A DNA stretch of 26,590 nucleotides from Microcaldota archaeon. GTDB lineage: Archaea > Micrarchaeota > Micrarchaeia > Micrarchaeales > CABMGC01. How positions within the stretch are numbered: the stretch's first letter is position 1; each line of letters begins with the position of its first letter. Below the pieces are notes generated by a model. That model saw only the letters and a program-made list of their open reading frames with translations. It did not search any database and was not told the DNA's origin. Shown here one piece after another: positions 1 to 6,941 of this stretch. A program made the translations under genes and the position numbers. The stretch lies in the NCBI GenBank assembly GCA_030040265.1, contig JASHUB010000005.1, forward strand, positions 1-26,590. The letters run 5' to 3'.

Positions 1-173
1 ACATACCGGAGGAGGTCGTCAAGCACTACGAGGAGAAGAGGGAGAGCAAGGAGGAGCTCAAGACGAAGGCCATAACGCTGCTCAACACGCGTTACTGCCT
101 TGTGAGGCTCTACGCACAGGGCAAGTTCTACGATGTCTTCAAGGCAAGAACACCTGATGTGGGAGTCAAATGA
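1..173 (+). CDS. C-terminal end of an unidentified protein (partial)
   Basis: An open frame runs from the left edge (first full codon at position 3) to TGA at 171-173. The visible 56 residues are charged and helical at first (EEKRESKEELK) and end in a mixed segment containing RYCLVRLY and GKFYDVFKAR. I do not recognise the family. Its stop overlaps the ATG of the first paralogue of the downstream array (ATGA, 170-173). The two are therefore probably translated from one mRNA, and this gene may belong to the same system. The start and most of the protein lie outside the window. Confidence 0.75.
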   Translation, partial: IPEEVVKHYEEKRESKEELKTKAITLLNTRYCLVRLYAQGKFYDVFKARTPDVGVK

Positions 174-901
174 ACGAGACGCAGGCAAAAGGATACGTTG
201 ACTACGTATTCAAGGACGTGTTCGGCAAGCCGAATCCTTTCACGATGTCCGAGATACTGGAGAAGTTCGCTTTCGGCCTCGATATTCCTAGGAAGGTCAA
301 GGATGACAGGACCGGCGGCAGCACATGGACGACTTCCAGCGGCGCCCCGAAGTTCATGTCGCAGGCGAACCTGCTGATAGACAGCAAGAAGAACGTCTGG
401 GCCAAGGAGAAGAAGCCCCTAAAGTCAATGGCAGACATATCGAAGTATTGGGAGGAGATAGGCTACTTCTCAGGGGAGAAGATGCTGAACTCGAACGAGA
501 TCGCAGAATCTGACAACGTCTACGGAAGCAACTTCATATTCCGCTCGGCAAAGATCCACGACTCCGAGAAGTGCGTATTCTCGAACAACCTTCTCGGCTG
601 CAAGTACGCCGTTGGATGCTCGTACTCGGACAACACCGTGTCCTGCATGCGTGTCATCGACAGCGCGAACGTCACATCGAGCTTCGCCGTGAACTGGTCC
701 AAGAAGATCTCAAGGTGCTTCTACATCAACGACTGCGAGGACCTCTACGAGTGCATGTTCTGCTCGAACATCAACTCGGCCAAGTACTGCGTGGCCAACA
801 CGCAGCTCACCAAGGAACAGTATGCGCCACTCAAGGCGCAGGTCATCGAATGGACGATAAAGAGCTTCGGCAAATCGAACAGCCAGGGATTTGAGGACTG
901 A
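170..901 (+). CDS. Array paralogue 1: Cys-rich predicted beta-solenoid protein
   Basis: First of seven tandem paralogues; 243 aa; function unknown. Residues 1-50 form a conserved, probably helical N-terminal part (VDYVFKDVFGKPNPF, then an RKVKD motif near 41-45). Residues 51-90 are variable and Lys-rich. Residues about 111-210 are rich in Cys, Ser and Asn. Written in rows of 12, columns 1, 4, 7 and 10 hold small or hydrophobic residues (I, V, C, S, A), and column 2 is almost always hydrophobic, as expected for a compact beta-solenoid of about eight coils. Cysteines 183, 189, 195, 198 and 207 make the family signature C-x5-C-x5-C-x2-C-x8-C, followed by a TKEQY motif and a C-terminal helix. There is no signal peptide or membrane segment, so it is probably cytosolic. 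The start overlaps the upstream stop by 4 nt. It ends in GFED, whereas most others end in GF. Confidence 0.93.
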   Translation: MNETQAKGYVDYVFKDVFGKPNPFTMSEILEKFAFGLDIPRKVKDDRTGGSTWTTSSGAPKFMSQANLLIDSKKNVWAKEKKPLKSMADISKYWEEIGYFSGEKMLNSNEIAESDNVYGSNFIFRSAKIHDSEKCVFSNNLLGCKYAVGCSYSDNTVSCMRVIDSANVTSSFAVNWSKKISRCFYINDCEDLYECMFCSNINSAKYCVANTQLTKEQYAPLKAQVIEWTIKSFGKSNSQGFED

Positions 902-903
902 GC

Positions 904-1626
904 ATGAACGAGGGGCAGGCAAAGGAACTCGTAGACTTCGTCTTCAAGGACGTATTCGCTAGGGAAAACCCGTTCTCTCTCGACGAGATACAGAGAAAGT
1001 TCGCTTTTGATGTTGACATTCCGGAGCGCGTCAAGGACAGCGTGACTGGCAGGGACACCTGGTCCGTAAAGAGGCGCGGCGTCCCGGCGATGGCGATGGA
1101 GACCGCGGGCGAACTCCACAAAAAGGGCACGATTCCGAAACCCGAGAAGTTGAATGCGCTAGACGATGTGTTCAAGTTCTGGAAGACGTCCGCATACTTC
1201 GTCGGCGACCGTTACATAAACTCAACCGACGTCACAGTGTCGGATGCGATATTTGACAGCAACTCCGTGTACAGGTCTGCCCTGATCCACGACTGCCAAA
1301 AGGTCGTCTTCTCAAAAGACAACTCGCACTGCAAACAGATAGTCGCAAGCAAGTACAATGACACCGCAACATCATGCATACGCGCGCTCGACTCTGCCGT
1401 GGTCACATCCTGCTTCGCGGTCATGTGGTCAAAGAAGCTGACCAAGTGCATGTACGTCAATAACTGTTACGATCTATACGAGTGCATGTTCTGCTCCAAC
1501 ATCGACACGAGGAAGTACTGCATATGCAACATGCAGTTCACGAAGGAGGAGTACGAGCCGTTAAAGCAGATGGCCATAGACTGGACCATAAAGAACTTCG
1601 GGAAAGGGAACACGATGGGATTCTGA
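904..1626 (+). CDS. Array paralogue 2: Cys-rich predicted beta-solenoid protein
   Basis: 240 aa; same three-part layout as its neighbours. The ATG lies 2 nt after the preceding stop, with a purine-rich GAGGA just upstream that could serve as a ribosome site. Cysteines at 131, 143, 158, 170, 182, 188, 194, 197, 206 and 208 show the 12-residue spacing very clearly (158, 170, 182, 194, 206). The middle segment (TWSVKRRGVPAM, KPEKL.. DDVFKFWKTSAYF) is shared almost exactly only with paralogue 3. These two are therefore the most recent duplicates, or are homogenised by gene conversion. The C-terminus carries the family signature CNMQFTKEEY. No enzymatic motif is visible and the function is unknown. 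Confidence 0.93.
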   Translation: MNEGQAKELVDFVFKDVFARENPFSLDEIQRKFAFDVDIPERVKDSVTGRDTWSVKRRGVPAMAMETAGELHKKGTIPKPEKLNALDDVFKFWKTSAYFVGDRYINSTDVTVSDAIFDSNSVYRSALIHDCQKVVFSKDNSHCKQIVASKYNDTATSCIRALDSAVVTSCFAVMWSKKLTKCMYVNNCYDLYECMFCSNIDTRKYCICNMQFTKEEYEPLKQMAIDWTIKNFGKGNTMGF

Positions 1627-2345
1627 TGGACGAGAAGAAAGCGAAGGAGATAGTTGATTTCGTCTTCAAGGACATCTTCGACAGGCCGAATCCGTTCTCC
1701 CTAGAAGAGACGCAAAAAAGGTTCGCGTTCGATGTAGACCTGCCGGAGCGCATCAAGGATAGCGTAACCGGCAAGGACACATGGGCCGTAAAGAGGCACG
1801 GCGTCCCCGCCATGTCCGTGGAAACAGGCGAAGAGCTCCACAAAAAGGGCAAGATTCCAAAGCCCGAGAAGTTGAGTACGCTGGACGACGTGTTCAAGTT
1901 CTGGAAGACGTCCGCGTACTTCCTCGGTGACCGTTGCACAAACTCGACAGATGTCGCCGAGTCGGATGCGGTCTTCGACAGCAGTTCGGTGTACCGGTCC
2001 TCCTTGATCCACAAATGCCAGAAGGTCGTCTTCTCAAAGGACGATTGGGACTGCAAGCAGATCGTAGCGTGCAGGACAACCGTAGCGACCTCGTGCTTAA
2101 GGGTCAAGGACTCCGCGTTGACGACGTCCTGCTTCGCCGTGGCGTGGTCGAAGAAGACAACGAAGTGCATGTACGTGAACAACAGCTACGACATGTACGA
2201 GTGCATGTTCTGCTCCAACATGGAGTCGAAGAAGTACTGCATCGGCAACATGCAATTCACGAAGGAGGAGTACGAGCCGTTAAAGCAGATGGTCATAGAC
2301 TGGACTATTAAGAACTTTGGGAAAGGAAATACTATGGGGTTCTGA
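1626..2345 (+). CDS. Array paralogue 3: Cys-rich predicted beta-solenoid protein
   Basis: 239 aa. I chose ATG 1626 because it overlaps the preceding TGA by one base (TGATG) and gives the family N-terminus MDEKKAKEIVDF; the frame stays open further upstream, but only inside paralogue 2. It is closest to paralogue 2, with one residue deleted in the solenoid (VACRTTVATSC). In the terminal Cys ladder the second Cys is Ser (CMYVNNSYDMYEC), while the others (181, 193, 196, 205) remain. The last 30 codons match paralogue 2 with mostly third-base changes, which shows the protein sequence is under selection. Function unknown. Confidence 0.93.
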   Translation: MDEKKAKEIVDFVFKDIFDRPNPFSLEETQKRFAFDVDLPERIKDSVTGKDTWAVKRHGVPAMSVETGEELHKKGKIPKPEKLSTLDDVFKFWKTSAYFLGDRCTNSTDVAESDAVFDSSSVYRSSLIHKCQKVVFSKDDWDCKQIVACRTTVATSCLRVKDSALTTSCFAVAWSKKTTKCMYVNNSYDMYECMFCSNMESKKYCIGNMQFTKEEYEPLKQMVIDWTIKNFGKGNTMGF

Positions 2346-3073
2346 TGGACGAGAAGACCGCCAAAGAGATAGTAAACTACGCATTCAAGGACATCTTCGG
2401 CAGGGACAACCCGTTCTCACTCGATGAGATAAAAGAGAGGTTCGCCTATGGCATAGAGCTGCCCAGAAAGGTCAAGGATTCGATGACCGGCGGAGACGCC
2501 TGGGTCGTTGGAAACGAGGACCACAAGGTGATCAACTCGACAACGTTCGAGGAGCTCGCCAAGAAGGATGGGTGGATGAAGCCCAAGAAAGAGATAAAGA
2601 AGCTGGACGACGCCTTGAAATACTGGGACGACATTGCATACTTCCCAGTGGAAAGGCTCTACAAGAACGCGACGGACTGCTACGGTTCAGACCACGTGTA
2701 CGCAAGTTCGCAGATCTACTGCTCCGCGAAGATAGAGGATTCGCAGAAGATGGTATTCTGCAACCATATGATCAACTGCAAGTACCAGGTCGCGAGCTCG
2801 TACACGTACAACTCACAGACAGGGCTGAGGAACATAGACAGCAACTACAGCTCGGCCAACTTCGCGGTCGTCTGGTGCACCAAAGCGGCGAAGTGCATGT
2901 ATCTAAGCAGTTGCATAGACACATACGAATGCATACTCTGCGCCAACCTGGTATCAAAGAAATACTGCATCGCAAACATGCAGTTCACCAAGGAGGAGTA
3001 CATGCCGATAAAGGAAGCGCTCATAGACTGGACGATCAAGAATTATGACAAAACGCACAATCTGGGATTCTGA
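2345..3073 (+). CDS. Array paralogue 4: Cys-rich predicted beta-solenoid protein
   Basis: 242 aa; starts at an ATG sharing one base with the previous TGA (TGATG). The N-terminus (MDEKTAKEIVNYAFKDIFGR, NPFSLDEIKERFAYG) is strongly conserved. The variable middle differs from all neighbours (EDHKVINSTTFEELAKKDGW). The solenoid part keeps the 12-residue register, and the ladder CMYLSSCIDTYECILC is intact with all five signature cysteines. The YCIANMQFTKEEY motif and a terminal amphipathic helix follow, ending in GF. Co-translation with the flanking paralogues is implied by the overlapping stop/start at both ends. Function unknown. Confidence 0.93.
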   Translation: MDEKTAKEIVNYAFKDIFGRDNPFSLDEIKERFAYGIELPRKVKDSMTGGDAWVVGNEDHKVINSTTFEELAKKDGWMKPKKEIKKLDDALKYWDDIAYFPVERLYKNATDCYGSDHVYASSQIYCSAKIEDSQKMVFCNHMINCKYQVASSYTYNSQTGLRNIDSNYSSANFAVVWCTKAAKCMYLSSCIDTYECILCANLVSKKYCIANMQFTKEEYMPIKEALIDWTIKNYDKTHNLGF

Positions 3074-3798
3074 TGGATGAGAAAGAAGCAAAGAAGATAG
3101 TCGACTTCGTGTTCAAGGACGTATTCGGAAGGCCAAACCCGTTCTCTCTCGAGGAGATCAAGCGGAGGTTCGCGTATGACCTCGAGCTCCCGCACCGCGT
3201 CAAGGACACTGTGAGCGGCGATTATACCTGGATGACAGGAAACCGGGAAGGACGGGTGATGTCTACTGACATAATAGTGCAGCAGAGCAAGAAGGACATC
3301 TGGATGCGACCTAAGGAGAAGATAAGGGACATCGATGACATATGGTCATACTGGGACGGCATTGCATATTTCGCAGCCGAGAAGATGCTCGATTCCATAG
3401 ACACTGCAGAGTGCGATGACATCTACCGCAGCTCATCCGTCTTCCACAGCTCAAAGGTCCACGACTCGCAGAAGATAGTCTTCTCAGAGAACGTGAGGCA
3501 GTGCAAGCTTCTGGTCGCCGGCCACTACTCTGACACATCGACCTCAGCGATAAGGATCTCGAACTGTGAGCACTTCACATCCGGCTTCTCGTCCGTGTGG
3601 AGCGGCCACGCCTCGAAGTGCATGTACCTGAACAACTGCATAGACATGTACGAGTGCATGTTCTGCTCGAACCTTCGCTCCAAGAAGTACTGCATCGCGA
3701 ACATGCAGTTCACAAAGGAGGAATACCTGCCGCTCAAGAAGATGGTCATAGACTGGACGATCGAGAACTTCGAGAAGGGCAACGTGAGGGGATTCTGA
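3073..3798 (+). CDS. Array paralogue 5: Cys-rich predicted beta-solenoid protein
   Basis: 241 aa; ATG overlaps the previous TGA by one base. It serves well as the family reference: N-terminal helical part 1-45, variable part 46-90, WSYWDGIAYF near 91-100, solenoid about 111-210, and C-terminal helix 213-235. In 12-residue rows from 111 to 207, column 1 reads T V I L A G C C C and column 7 reads I V V S C S C L F, both facing inward in a solenoid model. Signature cysteines are 183, 189, 195, 198 and 207, with others at 114, 144 and 165. C165 and C189 fall on the opposite (half-coil) column. No catalytic motif, signal peptide or membrane segment is seen. Confidence 0.93.
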   Translation: MDEKEAKKIVDFVFKDVFGRPNPFSLEEIKRRFAYDLELPHRVKDTVSGDYTWMTGNREGRVMSTDIIVQQSKKDIWMRPKEKIRDIDDIWSYWDGIAYFAAEKMLDSIDTAECDDIYRSSSVFHSSKVHDSQKIVFSENVRQCKLLVAGHYSDTSTSAIRISNCEHFTSGFSSVWSGHASKCMYLNNCIDMYECMFCSNLRSKKYCIANMQFTKEEYLPLKKMVIDWTIENFEKGNVRGF

Positions 3799-4523
3799 CG
3801 GATGAGAAAAAGGCAAAGGCGGTAGTCGACTACGCGTTCAAGGATATTTTTGGGAGAGAAAATCCCTTCTCGCTTGCCGAGATAAAGGAGAGGTTCGCCT
3901 TTGACATGCCGCTGCCGAGCAAGTATAAGGATCCGAACGGGAAAGAGGCCTGGCTTGTGAGAAGGACCGGCGAGAAGGTCATGCTCTGGGAGAACTGGGT
4001 GCAGCAGGACAAGCTCGGCCTCGGCATCAGGCCGAAAGCTGATCTGAAGAACATGAACGACATCTTCAAGGTGTGGAACGACATCTCGTTCTCAATAGGC
4101 GGGAGAGCCGAGAACTCCACAGAGTATGTGGAGTCGGACAATGTGTACTACAGCACCGAAGTCTACTGTTGCTCGAAGATCATAAGCTCGCAGAAATGTG
4201 TCTTCTGCGTGGATGTTGTCAATGACAGGTACTGCGTGGCATGCAGCTATGCCTGGAACTCCACGTCGGTCATAAGAGCTCTGGACAGCAGGGCTCCGCT
4301 CTCACAGAGCTTCGCGCTCAACTGGTGCGGAAGGATATCAAAGAGCATGTACCTGAGCAACTGCATGGACATGTACGAATGCCTGTTCTGCACCAACATG
4401 CGCGGGAAGAAATACTGCATCGCAAACATGCAGTTCACGAAGGAGGAGTACGAGCCGATAAAGCAGATGGTCATAGACTGGACTATAGACCACTTCGGAC
4501 CAAAGAGGAGCATACTGTTCTGA
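3798..4523 (+). CDS. Array paralogue 6: Cys-rich solenoid protein with non-ATG start (ACG)
   Basis: 241 aa if translation begins at the position homologous to the ATG of its neighbours. There the sequence is TGACGGATGAG instead of TGATGGATGAG, so the expected start codon is ACG. The next in-frame ATG would remove about the first 38 residues, including the conserved VVDYAFKDIFGR and NPFSL motifs, which are perfectly preserved. A non-canonical start or reinitiation is therefore more likely than a short protein; CTG at 3795 is an alternative. The solenoid register and C-terminal signature are kept, except that the first signature Cys is Ser (KSMYLSNCMDMYECLFC). It ends in SILF rather than GF. 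A sequencing error at 3799 would also explain the start. Confidence 0.85.
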   Translation, partial: TDEKKAKAVVDYAFKDIFGRENPFSLAEIKERFAFDMPLPSKYKDPNGKEAWLVRRTGEKVMLWENWVQQDKLGLGIRPKADLKNMNDIFKVWNDISFSIGGRAENSTEYVESDNVYYSTEVYCCSKIISSQKCVFCVDVVNDRYCVACSYAWNSTSVIRALDSRAPLSQSFALNWCGRISKSMYLSNCMDMYECLFCTNMRGKKYCIANMQFTKEEYEPIKQMVIDWTIDHFGPKRSILF

Positions 4524-4532
4524 TGTGATGGG

Positions 4533-5258
4533 ATGGATGAGAAAGCAGCAAAAAAGATAGTCGACTACACCTTCAAGGATGTGTTCGGCAGGGACAACCC
4601 GTTCACGCTTGAGCAGATAAAGGAGAAGTTCGCGTTCGATATACTTCTTCCAGTCAAGGCGAAGGACACGTTCACAGGAAAAGACGCCTGGATAATGAAG
4701 AAGATAGGGAACAAGGTGAAGGTCTGGGAGGAGTGGGGCAAGACGCCTCCTGGAGGCGATCCGACCATGCCGAAGGAGAAAATAAAGGACATGGACGATC
4801 TCCTTGGCCACTTCAACAACATATTCTATACGATCGCTGACAAGGCATGGGAAGCGAAGGACTACTCAGAGACGGACAACATATACCTTGCCAGCGAGAT
4901 ATACCACTGCTCGAAGGTGATACGCACCCAGAAAGCTGCGTTCTCTGCCGAGATAAACGACTCGAAGTACGGCGTCGCATGCTACTATATCTACAACTGC
5001 ACGTCGGTTATAAGGGCGTTCGACAGCTCCTACTGCACCGCATGCTTCAACGTGGCGTGGTCAGAGAAGTCTTCTAGGTGCATGTACCTGAACAACTGCA
5101 CAGACATGTTCGAGAGCATGTTCTGCGCAAACCTGCGCTCCAGGAAGCACTGCATCTGCAACATGCAGTTCGAGAAGGAAGAATATGCAAAAGTGAAGGA
5201 GATGGTAGTCGACTGGACTCTGGAGAATTTCGGGAAGGGCAATTCCATCGGGCTCTAA
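4533..5258 (+). CDS. Array paralogue 7: Cys-rich predicted beta-solenoid protein
   Basis: 241 aa; last gene of the array. It starts 9 nt after the previous stop. The junction contains four ATG triplets within 17 nt (4523, 4528, 4533, 4537), and 4533 is in frame and gives the family MDEKAAKKIVDY. The middle has a Gly/Pro-rich insertion (TPPGGDPTMPKEK). Of the signature cysteines the third is Ser (CMYLNNCTDMFESMFC). The TKEEY motif is EKEEY here, and the tail GKGNSIGL retains the family ending. It overlaps the stop of the convergent HD-domain gene by 4 nt, which ends the co-directional block. Confidence 0.92.
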   Translation: MDEKAAKKIVDYTFKDVFGRDNPFTLEQIKEKFAFDILLPVKAKDTFTGKDAWIMKKIGNKVKVWEEWGKTPPGGDPTMPKEKIKDMDDLLGHFNNIFYTIADKAWEAKDYSETDNIYLASEIYHCSKVIRTQKAAFSAEINDSKYGVACYYIYNCTSVIRAFDSSYCTACFNVAWSEKSSRCMYLNNCTDMFESMFCANLRSRKHCICNMQFEKEEYAKVKEMVVDWTLENFGKGNSIGL

Positions 5259-5863
5259 GCGGAAAGTCGTTTTTGAATCGCCTTCAACCTAAGGATGTTC
5301 TTTCTTTTTGTCTCGTTTCTGAGCCCTCTTGCTGCTTTTGTGAAATACCCATGCCCCCGAACGAAACGCAACTGGGCAGCGATCCATTCCTCTTTCGCGT
5401 ATTGCCTCCCTCTTATCTTTCCCAGTTCCTTCATCAGCCGCAGGTTTCTGGTCATGAACTCGCGTTCGCCGAGTATGCTAAGGTCGGCGTCGCAGATGAT
5501 GCGCTGCGCGAGAGTCTTAGGTCTCTGTGGCAACTGCGTTGCCATAATAAGACCACGGATGGTAGACACGTCCTTCTCCGAAAAATCCCTGCCTTTGAGA
5601 TACCTGGCAGCGATGCCTGCGCCTATGGGCTCGTTGTTATCATGCCTCTTGAGGTATCCCGTGTCGTGGAACAGAGCGGCTATCCCCAGAAGCAGCACCT
5701 CGTGCTTTGGCAGGCCTTCGAGCTTTCCATACCTTACTGCATTCCTGTAAACATCCATCGTGTGCCAGATGTCGTGATAATAATAAGTGTTCCTAGGAAG
5801 TTTCTCTTTAAGGAGTTTTGAGACATAGCTCAATGCGGCTCTGGTTTCTGCATTGCTATCCAT
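5255..5863 (-). CDS. HD-domain phosphohydrolase
   Basis: 202 aa. The HD metal-binding pattern is visible in order: His34 (IWHTMDV), His66-Asp67 (ALFHDTGY) and the distal CDADLSILG segment (Asp125/127). This marks a metal-dependent phosphohydrolase of the HD superfamily; the substrate (nucleotide, cyclic dinucleotide or other phosphoester) cannot be told from sequence. The C-terminus is strongly basic (KRKNILRLKAIQKRL), so nucleic acid or nucleotide binding is possible. It lies 20 nt downstream of a nucleotidyltransferase-fold gene on the same strand, so the pair is probably one operon and may make and break the same phosphoester. Confidence 0.85.
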   Translation of the reverse strand: MDSNAETRAALSYVSKLLKEKLPRNTYYYHDIWHTMDVYRNAVRYGKLEGLPKHEVLLLGIAALFHDTGYLKRHDNNEPIGAGIAARYLKGRDFSEKDVSTIRGLIMATQLPQRPKTLAQRIICDADLSILGEREFMTRNLRLMKELGKIRGRQYAKEEWIAAQLRFVRGHGYFTKAARGLRNETKRKNILRLKAIQKRLSA

Positions 5864-5883
5864 GCACAGCCACGATTACAGGT

Positions 5884-6699
5884 TCAGCCGCTCGCCAGAA
5901 TGCCAGACAAGTGCGTCTCGAAGTCGGCCCCAAGGTAAGGGTGAAGGGCTGCTATGCTTTGTTCTTCCTGCGCGAAAAAGCGTTCCGGCGACTCGTAATA
6001 ATGTCTGACTATCGTTTGTAGGTCCCTAACGTCCTTCGGTTCGTGCCTCAGTCTCCAAAGATTGTACTTTATGGCGACCTGATGCAACGGCCGCGGTACC
6101 CTTACGTCTACGGTAGTATCGTTATGTGATATCGGAAGGGTCATGCTCTCAGTCACAATCCTCTTTTTAGATAACCCAAGAGCGCTCTCCTTCAACGGCG
6201 TGCATCCGAGCAGCACGCAAGTCTGTTCGTTTGATATTATTCTCTCGACGCCATCATGCACCGTAGCCGTGTTGTTAGTGTCGATCCTCACTCCAGTTGT
6301 TTTATCCACTATCGCATGGAGAACTCCGTCGTGCACCTCGTGTGGCACGAATCCAGCAGCATAGATCTTGGCGCTCATCTCTGGCGTCAGAACGAGTTCG
6401 GTGTCCCTTACCACAGTGTCTACGTCATTCATCTGTCTTTGAGGGTGTATAAGAGCGACCGAAGCGCCGCTTATGATCGTGATCGTTGGGAATATGCTCT
6501 TCGCCCTCAGATATATATCAAGAAAATCGGCTCTAGATACCTTGCTTCCATCCGGCCCGCACTTGTCCCTAAAGGCTCCGACAGTGGCCGCGGCTAAGCC
6601 GACCATTTCCGGAGTGGCTCCTGGCCCTCTAGCTACGTCTTTGGCTATCGCACGTAGTTCTTTACCAACCGGTTCTCCACTAGTTTTTACGCCACCCAT
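5884..6699 (-). CDS. Nucleotidyltransferase-fold protein
   Basis: 271 aa. Residues 75-96 (IISGASVALIHPQRQMNDVDTVV) fit the nucleotidyltransferase pattern hG[GS]...DxD, with G78-A-S80 and D92-V-D94 as nucleotide- and metal-binding residues. Near the C-terminus an AIKYNLWRLRHEPKDVRDLQTI segment matches the helical K...R..KD..DL pattern found in AbiEii-like and related nucleotidyltransferases. The first 60 residues form a helical extension. The ATG at 6699 follows a leader of about 200 nt with a strong hairpin. Substrate unknown: protein, tRNA or nucleotide transfer are all possible. The operon partner is the HD-domain gene. Confidence 0.65.
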   Translation of the reverse strand: MGGVKTSGEPVGKELRAIAKDVARGPGATPEMVGLAAATVGAFRDKCGPDGSKVSRADFLDIYLRAKSIFPTITIISGASVALIHPQRQMNDVDTVVRDTELVLTPEMSAKIYAAGFVPHEVHDGVLHAIVDKTTGVRIDTNNTATVHDGVERIISNEQTCVLLGCTPLKESALGLSKKRIVTESMTLPISHNDTTVDVRVPRPLHQVAIKYNLWRLRHEPKDVRDLQTIVRHYYESPERFFAQEEQSIAALHPYLGADFETHLSGILASG

Positions 6700-6941
6700 A
6701 CCACTCGCCTCATATGATCGTAAGACTCCTCCCGTGCTTCACGGAGGGGAGCAGAAACACAACAAAAGGAGAAAAGCAGGATGGAAGACGAAGAAGGAGC
6801 AGATTGGAAAACGAGAGAACCCAAAGACCCCTTGTTTCCAGGTTTCCAAGCGCGCTTCCTATTCATCTAATCACGGTTTTGGCTTCTTCTCGCCGACCGC
6901 ATTAAACTTCCATACTGATTGGATACCAACCTATATAAAGC
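6700..6941 (-). other. Longest intergenic region: probable long leader of the nucleotidyltransferase gene
   Basis: Reading on the minus strand, a strong TATA sequence (GCTTTATATAG, 6941-6931) lies at the end of the membrane-protein gene and would start RNA near 6910, about 210 nt before the nucleotidyltransferase ATG. At 6726-6751 there is an 11-bp hairpin with a CTT loop and one bulged base. On the minus strand its 3' arm contains GGGAGGAG, a Shine-Dalgarno-like run. An 8-codon frame (ATG at 6713) overlaps the real start. I find no tRNA or recognised RNA family here. Confidence 0.4.

Noticed and set aside
3597..3797. Upstream in-frame ATG for array gene 6.
   Set aside because: It lies within array gene 5 in another frame and would add about 67 residues foreign to the family.
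170..5258. CRISPR-like or satellite repeat array.
   Set aside because: The repeated units are whole coding genes of about 725 nt with mainly synonymous differences, not short identical repeats.
5078..5821. A + strand frame of 247 codons crossing the end of array gene 7 and the HD gene.
   Set aside because: It overlaps two well-supported genes in other frames and has no recognisable sequence.
6781..6870. A 29-codon + strand frame starting MEDEEGADWK with GGAG upstream.
   Set aside because: No convincing promoter on that strand, no family resemblance, and it lies antisense to the presumed leader of the nucleotidyltransferase gene.
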